Assembly: GCA_022821065.1 (NCBI GenBank)
Contig: JAJEEK010000109.1
Location: 62,001-126,000 of the forward strand
Length of the DNA: 64,000 bases
Direction of reading: 5' to 3'
Origin: Candidatus Poribacteria bacterium
Lineage (GTDB): Bacteria; Poribacteria; WGA-4E; WGA-3G
Part shown: positions 8,869 through 18,113 of the stretch, in pieces
How positions within the stretch are numbered: position 1 is the stretch's first letter
How the letters are laid out: each line of letters begins with the position of its first letter
The notes under the pieces: model-generated
What the model saw: the letters and a program-made list of their open reading frames with translations, nothing else
What the model was told of the DNA's origin: nothing
The model's database searches: none
Program-made: the position numbers and the translations under genes

Positions 8869-9031
8869 TTTTTAATTTTTCCTTGCGGAGCAGTAACGGC
8901 AATTTGGGCTTTGACGGTTTTCGCGTTAGAGTCGCCTGCGCCGTTGTTGCAGGCTGCGCGCTTTTGTTTAAGCTTTCAAAACGAATTTTTTAATTTCTCC
9001 TCAATAGATATGTTTCGATATGTTTCTAAAC

Positions 9032-9060
9032 TTGACAAAATCGGTCAGATGTGTTACTGT
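9032..9060 (+). promoter_or_regulatory. Promoter for the solute-binding lipoprotein gene
   Basis: TTGACA (9032-9037), a 17-base spacer and TACTGT (9055-9060), about 85 bases before the ATG at 9146. The divergent monooxygenase gene starts at 8868. Confidence 0.5.
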
Positions 9061-9145
9061 TTTCACGAAGCTTGGGTATTAGGTAAAAGTTACCACAAAC
9101 CCGAATATTTTTCAAGCATTTTGTCAAAAGGAGAAAAGTTACATT

Positions 9146-10327
9146 ATGTCTACGAGAATTTTTATCTTAATTTCAGTTATTCTGCTCACTGCTCTGATCG
9201 GGTGTGAACGCGTAAATCAGGTAGTTCAGCCCGATGCTACCACCACCCCGACAGAAACAACATTAAAAATTGGTGTGATTCAGCCGTCAAACACCTTTAC
9301 AACCTTTAGCCAAGGTGCTGAAACCGCTCGCGTCCAAATCAATGAGAAGGGTGGCGTGCTGGGTATGGAAATAGCGTTTATCAGTCGAGATAATCAACCC
9401 GTGGCGAGTGAACCACCGACACCGGAAGCCAGCGTCACTGCTGCAAAAGAACTCATTGAGATGGAAGATGTCTTTGCACTATTGGGTCCCGTTTACTCCA
9501 GCAACTCCGTCGAAGTCGGTCCCATCGCGCAACAGGCGCAACGACTCATGCTTCCGGGTTCCAGCAGTTCAAACGTCCCAGAATCTGGAGATTATGTATT
9601 TCTCATTACAGTGCCAAACCCGTTTCAAGGGAAAGTGATGGCGAGTTTCGCGATGAATCCTGACGAACTTGGCGCAAAAAGGGCAGCAACGATTATCGAG
9701 GAAGACGATGCCTATACGACCGATCTTGTAGCGGCGTTCCAGGCGGCTTTTCAGGCAAATGGTGGAGAAATCGTCTATAGCGGTGCCTATACCGTAGGCG
9801 ATACCGACTTCACCGCACTGCTCAAAGAAATTCACGAGGCAGCGCCTGATGTTATCTTCTGTCCCGGTTTTCAGCCAGAAGTGCCATCGTTGATCAACGA
9901 AGCGCGGCAAATCGGTATCACGGCGACTTTCCTCGGCGGCAGCGCGTGGGATGATAGGGAACGATTCCTCAGCATATTAGACGATAACAGTGTGTTGGAT
10001 GGCAGCTACTATCCGACCAATTTCTCGGTTGCTACACAAGACGCGGATGTACAGGAATTCGTGAGTGGTTACACGGCATTGTTCGGAAGTCCACCGGACG
10101 GCATCGCCGCGTCGGGTTACGATGCCATGCGACTCTTGGCGCGCGCAATAGAGACTGCGGGTTCGCTTGATCCAGTTGCAGTTCGCGACGCATTCGCAGC
10201 AGTTAACGGTTACAAAGGCGCGACAACTATTTCGCATTACGATGAAAATCGACATCCTGTCAAAAGCCTCGCAATTCAAGTGATCCAAAACGGGCAGGTT
10301 GAACACTATAAAGTTGTAGAGCCCTAA
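9146..10327 (+). CDS. ABC transporter solute-binding lipoprotein, branched-chain amino acid/amide type
   Basis: 393 residues. The N-terminus is a lipoprotein signal (MSTRIFILISVILLTALIGC, lipobox L-I-G-C). The rest is a periplasmic-binding-fold type 1 protein: LKIGVIQPSNTFTTFSQGAE, NEKGGVLGMEIAFISRDNQ, FALLGPVYSSNSVEVGPIAQQ, LPGSSSSNVPESGDYVF, AATIIEEDDAYTTDLV, APDVIFCPGF, SGYDAMRLLARAI. This matches the leucine/isoleucine/valine-binding (LivJ/urea/amide) class. The SD AAAGGAGAAAAG is strong. No permease or ATPase genes lie beside it, so it is either an orphan receptor or works with a transporter encoded elsewhere. Ligand unknown. Confidence 0.85.
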   Translation: MSTRIFILISVILLTALIGCERVNQVVQPDATTTPTETTLKIGVIQPSNTFTTFSQGAETARVQINEKGGVLGMEIAFISRDNQPVASEPPTPEASVTAAKELIEMEDVFALLGPVYSSNSVEVGPIAQQAQRLMLPGSSSSNVPESGDYVFLITVPNPFQGKVMASFAMNPDELGAKRAATIIEEDDAYTTDLVAAFQAAFQANGGEIVYSGAYTVGDTDFTALLKEIHEAAPDVIFCPGFQPEVPSLINEARQIGITATFLGGSAWDDRERFLSILDDNSVLDGSYYPTNFSVATQDADVQEFVSGYTALFGSPPDGIAASGYDAMRLLARAIETAGSLDPVAVRDAFAAVNGYKGATTISHYDENRHPVKSLAIQVIQNGQVEHYKVVEP

Positions 10328-10350
10328 CCTACCGAGGACAATCGCAGAAA

Positions 10351-11121
10351 ATGGCACCAACACCACCTAAGGCTTTCTTAATCGATTTGGATGGAACGCT
10401 CTATTTTAAAGGTGAAACTTATCCGGGCGCAATTGAAACTGTCAACTACTTGCGTCAGGAAAAATACCAACTCCGGTTTTTGACAAACACGACTGCCAAA
10501 ACGCCAAAAATGCTTCACGTGCAGATGCAGGCACTCGGTTTTGATATCTATGAAGATGAGATTTTCAATGCAACTTACGCCTGTCTCCAATACTTACGTT
10601 CACAACCTAAGAACCGTTGTCACTTCATGGTTGATGATGCCGTCAAAGCGTTTTTCAAGGAGATACCGGTAGATAACGAGGCTCCCGATTTTGTCGTCGT
10701 TGGAGACTACGGCGAAGGGTTTGATTTTCACGCTTTAAATCACGCCTTTCGCCTGTTGATGAACGGCGCCGAACTGATAGCGTTGCAAAAGAACCTCTAT
10801 TGGTTCTCTGCTGAAGGCATGCTCTTGGATTGTGGCGCGTTCGTGACACTACTGGAGGCAGCTGCAGGTAAAACCGCTAAAGTCATGGGCAAACCGAGTG
10901 AGACGTTCTTCAAAATCGCGCTTGAAAGTCTTCAATGTTCTCCAAGTGAAGCAATTGTGGTCGGTGACGACATCACTTCCGACATAAGAGGTGCGGAAAA
11001 CACGAAGATGCGGAGTGTTCTTGTTAGGACTGGGAAGTTTAAGCCTGATCAATTGGAAAATCCTGTCGCGAAGCCGACATGGGTGCTGGATAGTATCTCA
11101 GAGTTACGACGACTGTTTTAA
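10351..11121 (+). CDS. HAD-IIA family phosphatase (NagD/LHPP-like)
   Basis: 256 residues. HAD motif I is DLDGTLY (about residues 12-18), motif II FLTNTTAKT, motif III the Lys in VMGKPSETFF, and motif IV VVGDDITSDIRGA. A C2-type cap with a TIM-like insert is placed between motifs II and III, as expected for the NagD branch. Likely a cytosolic phosphatase acting on small phosphates; the cap residues do not let me choose a substrate. It starts 24 bases after the solute-binding protein gene and may be cotranscribed. Confidence 0.85.
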   Translation: MAPTPPKAFLIDLDGTLYFKGETYPGAIETVNYLRQEKYQLRFLTNTTAKTPKMLHVQMQALGFDIYEDEIFNATYACLQYLRSQPKNRCHFMVDDAVKAFFKEIPVDNEAPDFVVVGDYGEGFDFHALNHAFRLLMNGAELIALQKNLYWFSAEGMLLDCGAFVTLLEAAAGKTAKVMGKPSETFFKIALESLQCSPSEAIVVGDDITSDIRGAENTKMRSVLVRTGKFKPDQLENPVAKPTWVLDSISELRRLF

Positions 11122-11171
11122 AAGCGACATTTTCCCTACACCTTTCCTAAAAAGCGTTGGAGGCAATGTTT

Positions 11172-12212
11172 ATGACGAATCAAATTATTCAACTCGGAGT
11201 CGTTGGGTGTGGATGGGCAGGCAACCAAGCGATTCTCGCTGCCAATGCGACCTCTCGGCTCAATGTCATCGCGATTGCGGAGCAGGACGCAACCCGGCGT
11301 GAACAAGCGGGCGATGATAATGCTGTGCCACACCGATACGCCAACTATCAGGAACTCCTTGACAACCCTGCTGTTGAAGCCGTCTATCTTGCGACTTCTC
11401 CTGATGGTAGGCTACAGCAAGTCTTGGATACGCTTAATGCGGGTAAACACGTCTTGGTGCAAAAGCCACACGCCATCCGCGCGCCTGAAATTTTAGAGAT
11501 GGAGGAAGCCGCACAACAATCCGGGAAAACGCTCCAATTCTGCTATTTCATGCGTCATTTCCCGAACAACCGAAAGATACGGCGCGCCGTTCTGAACGGT
11601 GCAATTGGAGACCTATATCACGCCCGCGTCTTCGGGAAATATAACTTTATCCCAACGCTTGATGCTAACAGTCGCTGGCTGCACGTCTACGGACAGAAAG
11701 GGGGTTCGTTAGGGCAGCACTACTCCCATGAACTCAACCTAACGTGGTGGTGGATGGGATGTCCGAAACCGGAATGGGCGTTCGCTGCGAAACACGTGCT
11801 TTATCCGCAATACGACGGACCCGAAGGCGCAGCGGAGGACTATTTCACCGGTCTCCTCGGATGCGAAGGTGGAAAAACGATTCAGATTGACTGCTCCCGG
11901 ATGAGCCACTCGGACGCCGCGAGTGTCGTGGAACTTTACGGCACAACTGGGGCAATCACAAACGGCGGCATCGCCCGATTCAAAGATGGCGAGTTTATCC
12001 GCGAAGCCATTGATGAACCGCTTGAGATTGATCACGGTGAGCTGCCTGAAGAGGTACATGTTTTCTACTACGAACTCAATCACTTCGCAATGGCAATCGC
12101 CGGTGAGGTCAGACCCGATGTCGCTGCGCCAGATGCCTATACCTTCATGCAAATCTTAGATGCACTTTACGACAGTGCTAAAAGCGGCGAGAAAGTGGAC
12201 ATCTCCTCGTAG
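11172..12212 (+). CDS. Gfo/Idh/MocA family oxidoreductase
   Basis: About 346 residues from the ATG at 11172; TTGGAGG at 11157-11163 is the SD, so upstream in-frame starts are unlikely. The Rossmann motif is GVVGCGWAG, the substrate-side lysine lies in VQKPHAI, and the second conserved block is GGSLGQHYSHELNLTWWW. Such proteins oxidise or epimerise sugars or polyols with NAD(P). This copy is only distantly related to the five tandem paralogs that follow: it has QKP where they have EKP, and a different C-terminus. Confidence 0.8.
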   Translation: MTNQIIQLGVVGCGWAGNQAILAANATSRLNVIAIAEQDATRREQAGDDNAVPHRYANYQELLDNPAVEAVYLATSPDGRLQQVLDTLNAGKHVLVQKPHAIRAPEILEMEEAAQQSGKTLQFCYFMRHFPNNRKIRRAVLNGAIGDLYHARVFGKYNFIPTLDANSRWLHVYGQKGGSLGQHYSHELNLTWWWMGCPKPEWAFAAKHVLYPQYDGPEGAAEDYFTGLLGCEGGKTIQIDCSRMSHSDAASVVELYGTTGAITNGGIARFKDGEFIREAIDEPLEIDHGELPEEVHVFYYELNHFAMAIAGEVRPDVAAPDAYTFMQILDALYDSAKSGEKVDISS

Positions 12213-12232
12213 AAGCAATCCCGAAGTAACGC

Positions 12233-12261
12233 TTGACAAAAACATTTTCTATTGTTAATCT
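12233..12261 (+). promoter_or_regulatory. Promoter for the five-gene oxidoreductase array
   Basis: TTGACA (12233-12238), 17-base spacer, TAATCT (12256-12261), in the 117-base gap before the first array gene. The -10 match is weak. Confidence 0.4.
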
Positions 12262-12329
12262 ATACAATCTGTCATTTTTTACAGATGCGGTTAATTTTTC
12301 ACATCAAGGGTATTTAAGGAGCCAGTTCC

Positions 12330-13376
12330 ATGTATAAAACTGCGATGTTGGGGTGTGGGGGACGCGCCCGTGGGCATGCAGATGCCTATCGCTTCGTCAA
12401 ACGCGGGAAACTCGCCGCAATCTGTGATATGAACGAGGAACGCCTCAATAACTTCGGCGATGATTTCGGTATCTCATCACGCTACACCGACTTGGATGAG
12501 ATGCTTGAAAAAGAGAAACCGGATGTCCTCCACATCGTCACAACACCGGTGGTTCCGAATAGCCAAGAACGTCTCCGTTATCCGTTGATGAAACAGGCAT
12601 CCGACCACGGTGTTCCTGCGGCAATTATTGAAAAGCCGGTCGCGATTGAGGGTGAAGATTGGAAACAGATTGCAGGATTAGCAGCAGAGACAAAAACAAA
12701 ATTCGTCGTCAATACACAACTCGACTTCCATCCGAAGAATTTGGAGCTAAAAAAAGATGTCGCCGAAGGACGTATCGGTGAGATTCGGTTTATTGATGCC
12801 AGTACGCGTAGTAGGCCCTCTGAGCAGGGAGGGCATGTGCTACAGTTGGTGTCCTCTTACATTGACAACGCGCGTCCGGTGCGAGTTCTTGGACAAATCT
12901 CTGGAAAACAGGATTTAAATTCTGCCCCCGGTGGTCATCCGTCTCCGACGCATGCTGTCGCTCACGTTTTGCATGAAAATGGTGTCCACGTCTCTCTTGC
13001 ATTTGGAACAGAGATGGCACAAAAGGCATCCGATGATCCGGGTATCTACGGGCACAAACGTGTATTTGTTGCTGGCACGAAGGGCTTTGTTCATTGGCGT
13101 TTCAGTAGTTGGGAACGTTCAACGCTGGAGAGTGGCTACGAGGCGGGTCCGCTGAACTATGGAGAACAAGATGTCGTCGCGCAGGCGAACTTTACCGAAG
13201 CACTTTTTGATTGGTTAGAAGATGAGAGCAATGTGCATCCGACGCATCTCAAGCAATCACTCATCGAGAATAACCTCATCTTAGGAATGTACTACAGCGG
13301 GATAACAAACGAGATTGTCGAACTCCCATTTGAACCGCCCGATGGATTAATGGACGCGCTCCGAGAGAAGTTGTAA
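12330..13376 (+). CDS. Gfo/Idh/MocA oxidoreductase, tandem paralog 1 of 5
   Basis: 348 residues. N-terminus MYKTAMLGCGGRARGHADAY, with G-C-G-x-x-A in the nucleotide-binding turn. Then LAAICDMNEERL (acidic end of strand 2), EKEKPDVLHIVT, IEKPVAIE with the catalytic-site lysine, NTQLDFHPKNLEL, and EQGGHVLQLVSSYIDN carrying the family histidine. C-terminus FEPPDGLMDALREKL. It is the most divergent in the middle: SRPSEQGGH replaces the STPVDQ[GA]PH of the other four. SD AAGGAGCC. It heads a run of five very similar genes, each about 1.1 kb and each with its own SD. Substrate unknown. Confidence 0.85.
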   Translation: MYKTAMLGCGGRARGHADAYRFVKRGKLAAICDMNEERLNNFGDDFGISSRYTDLDEMLEKEKPDVLHIVTTPVVPNSQERLRYPLMKQASDHGVPAAIIEKPVAIEGEDWKQIAGLAAETKTKFVVNTQLDFHPKNLELKKDVAEGRIGEIRFIDASTRSRPSEQGGHVLQLVSSYIDNARPVRVLGQISGKQDLNSAPGGHPSPTHAVAHVLHENGVHVSLAFGTEMAQKASDDPGIYGHKRVFVAGTKGFVHWRFSSWERSTLESGYEAGPLNYGEQDVVAQANFTEALFDWLEDESNVHPTHLKQSLIENNLILGMYYSGITNEIVELPFEPPDGLMDALREKL

Positions 13377-13472
13377 TTTATTTATATTGTAGGCAGTGGT
13401 GTCAGCTTGTGTCCGCGTTATGTTTGGTATGCTGCTGGCGTGCTGTTGTTAACATTGAGAGGAAACAATTTT

Positions 13473-14510
13473 ATGTATAAAACAGCGATATTAGGGTGTA
13501 GAGGTCGCGCCCGTGCACACGCAAATGCTTACCAGTCCGTCAAAGGTGGTAAACTCGCTGCCATTTGCGATATGAACAAGGAACGGCTCAGCGAATTCGG
13601 AGACGAATTCGATATTTCTTCGCGTTATACCGACTTGGACGAGATGCTTGAAAAAGAGAAACCGGACGTTCTCCATATCGTCACAGCACCGGTGTTGCGC
13701 GGGACGAGTGAACGCATCCGCTATCCGCTGATGAAACAGGCATCTGATGCCGGTGTACCGGCAGTGATTATCGAAAAACCGATTGCTATTGAAAGTGAAG
13801 ACTGGAAGCAGATTGCAGGGTTGGCAGAAGAAACAAAAACGAAGTTTGCCATTAATACACAACTCAACTTTCACCCGAAAAATCTGGAATTAAAACAGGA
13901 TGTCGCCGAAGGACGGATCGGCGAGATTAAGTTCATTGATGCCAGTGCGCGTAGCACGCCTGTTGATCAAGGGCCGCATGTGCTTCAATTAGTATCCTCC
14001 TATATTGACAACGCGCGTCCCGTACGGGTGCTTGGGCAAATCGCTGGAAGCGAGCATTTAGATTCAGATCAACCCTCTCCGATGCATGCCGCTGGACAGG
14101 TGTTGTATGAGAACGGTCTTCACGTCTCTGTCGCGTTCGGGACAGGTATGGGGACGATGGCATCCGATAACCCAGGTATTTATGGTCACAAACGTGTCTT
14201 TGTCGTTGGGACGAAAGGATTCGTGCATTGGCGTTTCAGCAGTTGGGAGCGTGCTACGCAAGAAGGGGGCTATGAAGGCGGGCCACTCAACTACGGCGAG
14301 CAAAATAGCGTTGCACAGACGAACCTCACCGAAGCCGTCTTTGATTGGCTCGATGATGAGAACAACGTGCATCCGACACATCTCAAGCAGTCGCTCGCCG
14401 AGTTCAATCTCCTGTTAGGATTATATTACAGTGGCATAACAAACGAAATTATTGACCTCCCGTTTGAGCCACCCGATGGGTTGATGGATTCGCTCCGAGA
14501 AAGGCTATAG
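13473..14510 (+). CDS. Gfo/Idh/MocA oxidoreductase, tandem paralog 2 of 5
   Basis: 345 residues from the ATG at 13473, which follows GAGAGGAAAC and aligns with the MYKTA start of its siblings; an upstream in-frame extension is not conserved. It differs in the nucleotide-binding turn: ILGCRGRARAH has Arg where the second glycine of GxGxxA stands in the others. The rest is standard (IEKPIAIE, STPVDQGPHVLQLVSSYIDN, FEPPDGLMDSLRERL). The Arg change could weaken or alter cofactor binding, so this copy may have a different role or be on the way to inactivity, though the frame is intact. Confidence 0.8.
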   Translation: MYKTAILGCRGRARAHANAYQSVKGGKLAAICDMNKERLSEFGDEFDISSRYTDLDEMLEKEKPDVLHIVTAPVLRGTSERIRYPLMKQASDAGVPAVIIEKPIAIESEDWKQIAGLAEETKTKFAINTQLNFHPKNLELKQDVAEGRIGEIKFIDASARSTPVDQGPHVLQLVSSYIDNARPVRVLGQIAGSEHLDSDQPSPMHAAGQVLYENGLHVSVAFGTGMGTMASDNPGIYGHKRVFVVGTKGFVHWRFSSWERATQEGGYEGGPLNYGEQNSVAQTNLTEAVFDWLDDENNVHPTHLKQSLAEFNLLLGLYYSGITNEIIDLPFEPPDGLMDSLRERL

Positions 14511-14570
14511 GCAACATTAAGAAACAAGTTTCAACTAACCATTTGGCTTCATATTGAAGGAGACATTTTT

Positions 14571-15614
14571 ATGTATAAAACTGCGTTCTTAGGGTGCGGT
14601 GGGCGCGCCCGTGCGCATGCAGATGCGTATCGCTTCGTTAAACGCGGCAAAATCGCCGCAATCTGTGATATGAACGAAGAACTACTCAACAGTTTTGGGG
14701 ACGACTTTGACGTTTCATCACGCTACACCGATCTTGATGAGATGCTCGAAAAAGAGAAACCGGATGTCCTTCACATCGTCACTGCCCCAGTGTTACGCGG
14801 CACCAACCAACGGATTCGGTATCCACTGATGAAACAGGCATCCGATGCCGGGGTGCCAGCGGCGATTGTCGAAAAACCGATTGCCGTTGAAACCGAAGAC
14901 TGGAAGCAGCTTGCCGGATTAGCAGAAGAGACGAAAACGAAGTTTGTTGTTAACACACAACTCAATTTCCATCCGAAAAACTTGGAACTGAAGCGAGATG
15001 TCGCAGAGGGCAGAATCGGTGAAATCAAATTTATTGATGCCAGTGCACGTAGCACGCCGGTAGATCAAGCACCGCACGTGTTGCAACTCGTCTCTTCCTA
15101 CATTGACAACTCGCGTCCCGTACGGGTACTCGGGCAGGTTTCTGGGGCACAGGATTTGGACTCCACGCAGCCCTCGCCGATGCATGCCGCCGCTCAGGCA
15201 CTATATGCAAACGGGCTTCACGTCTCTCTCGCATTCGGGACAGGGTTAGGACAAAAAGTACCTAAAGAACCGGACGCCGGGAATCACACCCACAAACGTG
15301 TCTTTGTTGTCGGCACGAAAGGGTTTGTCCACTGGCGGTTTAGCAGTTGGGAGCGCGCAACGCCAGAGGGTGGGTACGAAAGCGGTCCACTTGACTACGG
15401 TGAGCAGGATGTCGTCGCACAGGGGAACCTCACCGAAGCCGTTTTCGATTGGCTCGATGATGAGAACAAGCAGCATCCGACACATCTCAAACAGTCGCTC
15501 GCGGAATTCAACCTACTTTTAGGGATTTACTACAGCGGAGTAACCAATCAGATTATTGACCTCCCGTTTGAACCACCTGATGGCTTGATTGATCTACTCC
15601 GAGAGAAATTATAA
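14571..15614 (+). CDS. Gfo/Idh/MocA oxidoreductase, tandem paralog 3 of 5
   Basis: 347 residues. FLGCGGRARAHADAY restores the canonical turn. VEKPIAVE and STPVDQAPHVLQLVSSYIDN hold the conserved Lys and His. It has a small insertion in the loop before HKRVFVVGTKGFVHWRFSSWERA (KVPKEPDAGNHTHKRV), where the five copies vary most. SD TGAAGGAGACATTTTT before the ATG. The 60-base spacers on each side are AT-rich with no clear terminator, which favours one long transcript. Confidence 0.85.
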   Translation: MYKTAFLGCGGRARAHADAYRFVKRGKIAAICDMNEELLNSFGDDFDVSSRYTDLDEMLEKEKPDVLHIVTAPVLRGTNQRIRYPLMKQASDAGVPAAIVEKPIAVETEDWKQLAGLAEETKTKFVVNTQLNFHPKNLELKRDVAEGRIGEIKFIDASARSTPVDQAPHVLQLVSSYIDNSRPVRVLGQVSGAQDLDSTQPSPMHAAAQALYANGLHVSLAFGTGLGQKVPKEPDAGNHTHKRVFVVGTKGFVHWRFSSWERATPEGGYESGPLDYGEQDVVAQGNLTEAVFDWLDDENKQHPTHLKQSLAEFNLLLGIYYSGVTNQIIDLPFEPPDGLIDLLREKL

Positions 15615-15675
15615 AAAGTTAATCTGTATTTTTCTTGTTAACATCTAACTATATAGTATTGAAGGAGATATTTTT

Positions 15676-16713
15676 ATGTATAAAACTGCGTTCTTAGGGT
15701 GTGGAGGCCGTGCTCGCGCCCATGCAAGAGCCTACCGTTTTGTCAAACGTGGCAAAATCGCCGCAATCTGCGACATGAACGAAGAGCTGCTCAACAACTT
15801 TGGAGACGAATTTGATGTGTCTTCGCGTTACACCGATTTAGACGAGATGCTTGAAAAGGAGAAACCGGATGTTCTCCACATCGTCACCGCACCGGTGCTA
15901 CGTGGGACAAGTGAACGCATCCGCTATCCGCTGATGAAGCAAGCCTCCGATCACGGCGTGCCTGCAGCCATTGTTGAGAAACCGATTGCTGTGGAAAGTG
16001 AAGACTGGAAACAGATTGCTGGATTAGCAGAGGAGACGAAAACGAAGTTTGTCGTCAACACGCAACTTAACTTCCATCCACAAAACTTAGAGTTGAAGCG
16101 GGATGTCGCGGAAGGCAAAATCGGTGAGATTAAGTTCATTGATGCGAGTGCGCGCAGCACACCCGTTGATCAAGCACCACACGTGCTACAGTTGGTATCC
16201 TCCTATATTGATAACTCACGTCCGGTCAGGGTGCTCGGTCAAATCGCTGGAAAAGAACAGTTAGATTCAGCCCAACCGTCTCCGATGCATGCCGCTGGAC
16301 AGGCTATATATGAGAACGGTCTGCATGTCTCCCTCGCATTTGGCACTGGTATGGGGACGTTGGCATCCGACAGCGAGAGTCGGGTTGCGCATAAACGTGT
16401 CTTTGTTGTTGGCCCGAAAGGATTCGTGCATTGGCGTTTCAGCAGTTGGGAACGTGCTACGCAAGAAGGGGGCTATGAAGGCGGTCCACTGAACTATGGC
16501 GAACAAGATACTGCTGCACAAGGCAACCTCACAGAGGCGGTCTTTGATTGGCTCGATGATGAGAACAACGTGCATCCGACACATCTCAAGCAGTCCCTCG
16601 CTGAGTTTAATCTTCTCTTAGGACTGTATTACAGTGGCATAACGAACGAAATTATTGATCTTCCGTTTGAACCCCCTAATGGGTTGATGGATTCGCTCCG
16701 AGAGCATTTATAA
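15676..16713 (+). CDS. Gfo/Idh/MocA oxidoreductase, tandem paralog 4 of 5
   Basis: 345 residues, nearest to paralog 3 at the N-terminus (MYKTAFLGCGGRARAH, KRGKIAAICDMNEELLN) and nearest to paralog 2 in the C-terminal third (WERATQEGGYEGGPLNYGEQ, DDENNVHPTHLKQSLAEFNLLLGLYYSGITNEIIDLPFEPP). That mosaic pattern suggests gene conversion within the array. SD TTGAAGGAGATATTTTT. Loop variant: ASDSESRVAHKRV. Confidence 0.85.
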   Translation: MYKTAFLGCGGRARAHARAYRFVKRGKIAAICDMNEELLNNFGDEFDVSSRYTDLDEMLEKEKPDVLHIVTAPVLRGTSERIRYPLMKQASDHGVPAAIVEKPIAVESEDWKQIAGLAEETKTKFVVNTQLNFHPQNLELKRDVAEGKIGEIKFIDASARSTPVDQAPHVLQLVSSYIDNSRPVRVLGQIAGKEQLDSAQPSPMHAAGQAIYENGLHVSLAFGTGMGTLASDSESRVAHKRVFVVGPKGFVHWRFSSWERATQEGGYEGGPLNYGEQDTAAQGNLTEAVFDWLDDENNVHPTHLKQSLAEFNLLLGLYYSGITNEIIDLPFEPPNGLMDSLREHL

Positions 16714-16819
16714 ACCGACAAACATAGCGGCAGGCGAATAGTTTTCAAGCTTGTTGTTCTATGTTTTATTAGTTTTCATCTATTTGCTGAGTATTTTAAA
16801 TATTAAAGGAGACATTTCT

Positions 16820-17857
16820 GTGTATAAAACCGCAATGTTAGGGTGTGGTGGCCGCGCCCGCGCACACGCAGATGCATACCGTTTCGTCAAAGGCGGAAAA
16901 CTCGCCGCAGTCTGCGATATGAACACCGAACTGCTTAACAAATTTGGAGACGACTTCGGCATCTCATCACGCTACACCGACTTGGACGAGATGCTCGAAA
17001 AAGAGAAACCGGACGTTCTCCATATCGTCACCGCACCCGTCCTTAGAGGCAGCAACGAGCGTATCCGGTACCCATTGATGAAACAGGCATCCGATGCCGG
17101 GGTGCCAGCAGCAATTGTCGAAAAACCGATTGCCGTTGAAAGCGAGGACTGGAAACAGATATCAGAACTTTCTAAAGAGACAAAAACAAAATTTGTCGTC
17201 AATACGCAGCTCAACTTCCATCCGCAAAACCTCGAATTGAAGCGGGATGTCGCGGAAGGCAAAATCGGTGAGATTAAATTCATTGACGCCAGTGCACGCA
17301 GTACACCTGTTGACCAAGGTCCGCACGTGTTGCAGTTGGTGTCGTCTTATATTGACAACTCCCGTCCGGTTCGAGTCCTCGGTCAAATTTCTGGTGGCGA
17401 TCACTTGGATTCAGCACAACCGTCTCCGCAATACGCGTCCGCGCGCGTCCAATACGAGAACGGACTGCACGTCTCTGTGGCATTCGGTACCGCCATCGCC
17501 CCGACAGCGTCCGATGATCCGGTCGTCTTTTTTCACAAACGGGTTTTTGTCGTCGGAACGAAAGGCTTTGTACATTGGCGTTTCAGCAGCTGGGAACGTT
17601 CAACCCCGGACGGCGGCTATGAAGGCGGTCCACTGAATTACGGCGAACAAGATGTCGCCGCACAAGGCAACCTCACAGAAGCGGTCTTCGATTGGCTTGA
17701 TGACGAAAGCAAAGTACATCCGACACATCTTGAACAATCACTCGCGGAGTTCAATCTGCTGCTCGGAATCTATTACAGCGGTATCACCAACGAAGTGATT
17801 GATCTCCCGTTCGATCCACCTGATGGATTGATGGATCAACTGAGAGCCAAGCTGTAA
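16820..17857 (+). CDS. Gfo/Idh/MocA oxidoreductase, tandem paralog 5 of 5
   Basis: 345 residues from a GTG start at 16820, preceded by TTAAAGGAGACATTTCT and aligned with the sibling starts (VYKTAMLGCGGRARAH). A longer in-frame upstream reading would add a hydrophobic stretch not seen in the others and is probably not translated. Conserved VEKPIAVE and STPVDQGPHVLQLVSSYIDN. Loop variant: ASDDPVVFFHKRV. It is the last gene of the array, followed by a strong hairpin at 17900. Confidence 0.83.
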   Translation: MYKTAMLGCGGRARAHADAYRFVKGGKLAAVCDMNTELLNKFGDDFGISSRYTDLDEMLEKEKPDVLHIVTAPVLRGSNERIRYPLMKQASDAGVPAAIVEKPIAVESEDWKQISELSKETKTKFVVNTQLNFHPQNLELKRDVAEGKIGEIKFIDASARSTPVDQGPHVLQLVSSYIDNSRPVRVLGQISGGDHLDSAQPSPQYASARVQYENGLHVSVAFGTAIAPTASDDPVVFFHKRVFVVGTKGFVHWRFSSWERSTPDGGYEGGPLNYGEQDVAAQGNLTEAVFDWLDDESKVHPTHLEQSLAEFNLLLGIYYSGITNEVIDLPFDPPDGLMDQLRAKL

Positions 17858-17899
17858 CACAAACGCCTATCCTTCTGCCCATCTTGTCCTCCGTTCACT

Positions 17900-17928
17900 G
17901 TATGGTGAGGTATTGCACCTCACCATAC
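17900..17928 (+). terminator. Strong hairpin after the oxidoreductase array
   Basis: A 12-bp perfect stem (GTATGGTGAGGT, loop ATTGC, ACCTCACCATAC), 42 bases after the stop of the fifth paralog. No T-run follows, so it may be an mRNA-stabilising structure or a dispersed palindrome instead of an intrinsic terminator. Confidence 0.4.
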
Positions 17929-17968
17929 GCGTTCATAAATAATCGTCCCACCTCTATTTCAAAAAGCG

Positions 17969-17997
17969 TTGTATTTATATTTTTTTTGTGTTATAAT
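17969..17997 (+). promoter_or_regulatory. Promoter for the secreted WG-tail protein gene
   Basis: TTGTAT (17969-17974), a 17-base spacer and a perfect TATAAT (17992-17997), leaving a leader of about 110 bases before the ATG at 18114. Confidence 0.55.
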
Positions 17998-18113
17998 CTT
18001 TGTTTAAATTAGACGGCAAAGCGAATACCTGTCGCGCAGAGGCGCGGTAGAGGTAAAACGGAAACTTGTTGTTACATGCGGAAGCGGAAAAAATAAACAA
18101 GGAGATTGGTAAA

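Noticed and set aside
16751-16819. Hydrophobic N-terminal extension of array copy 5 as a membrane anchor
   Set aside because: The SD is placed for the GTG at 16820, and none of the other four copies has such an extension.
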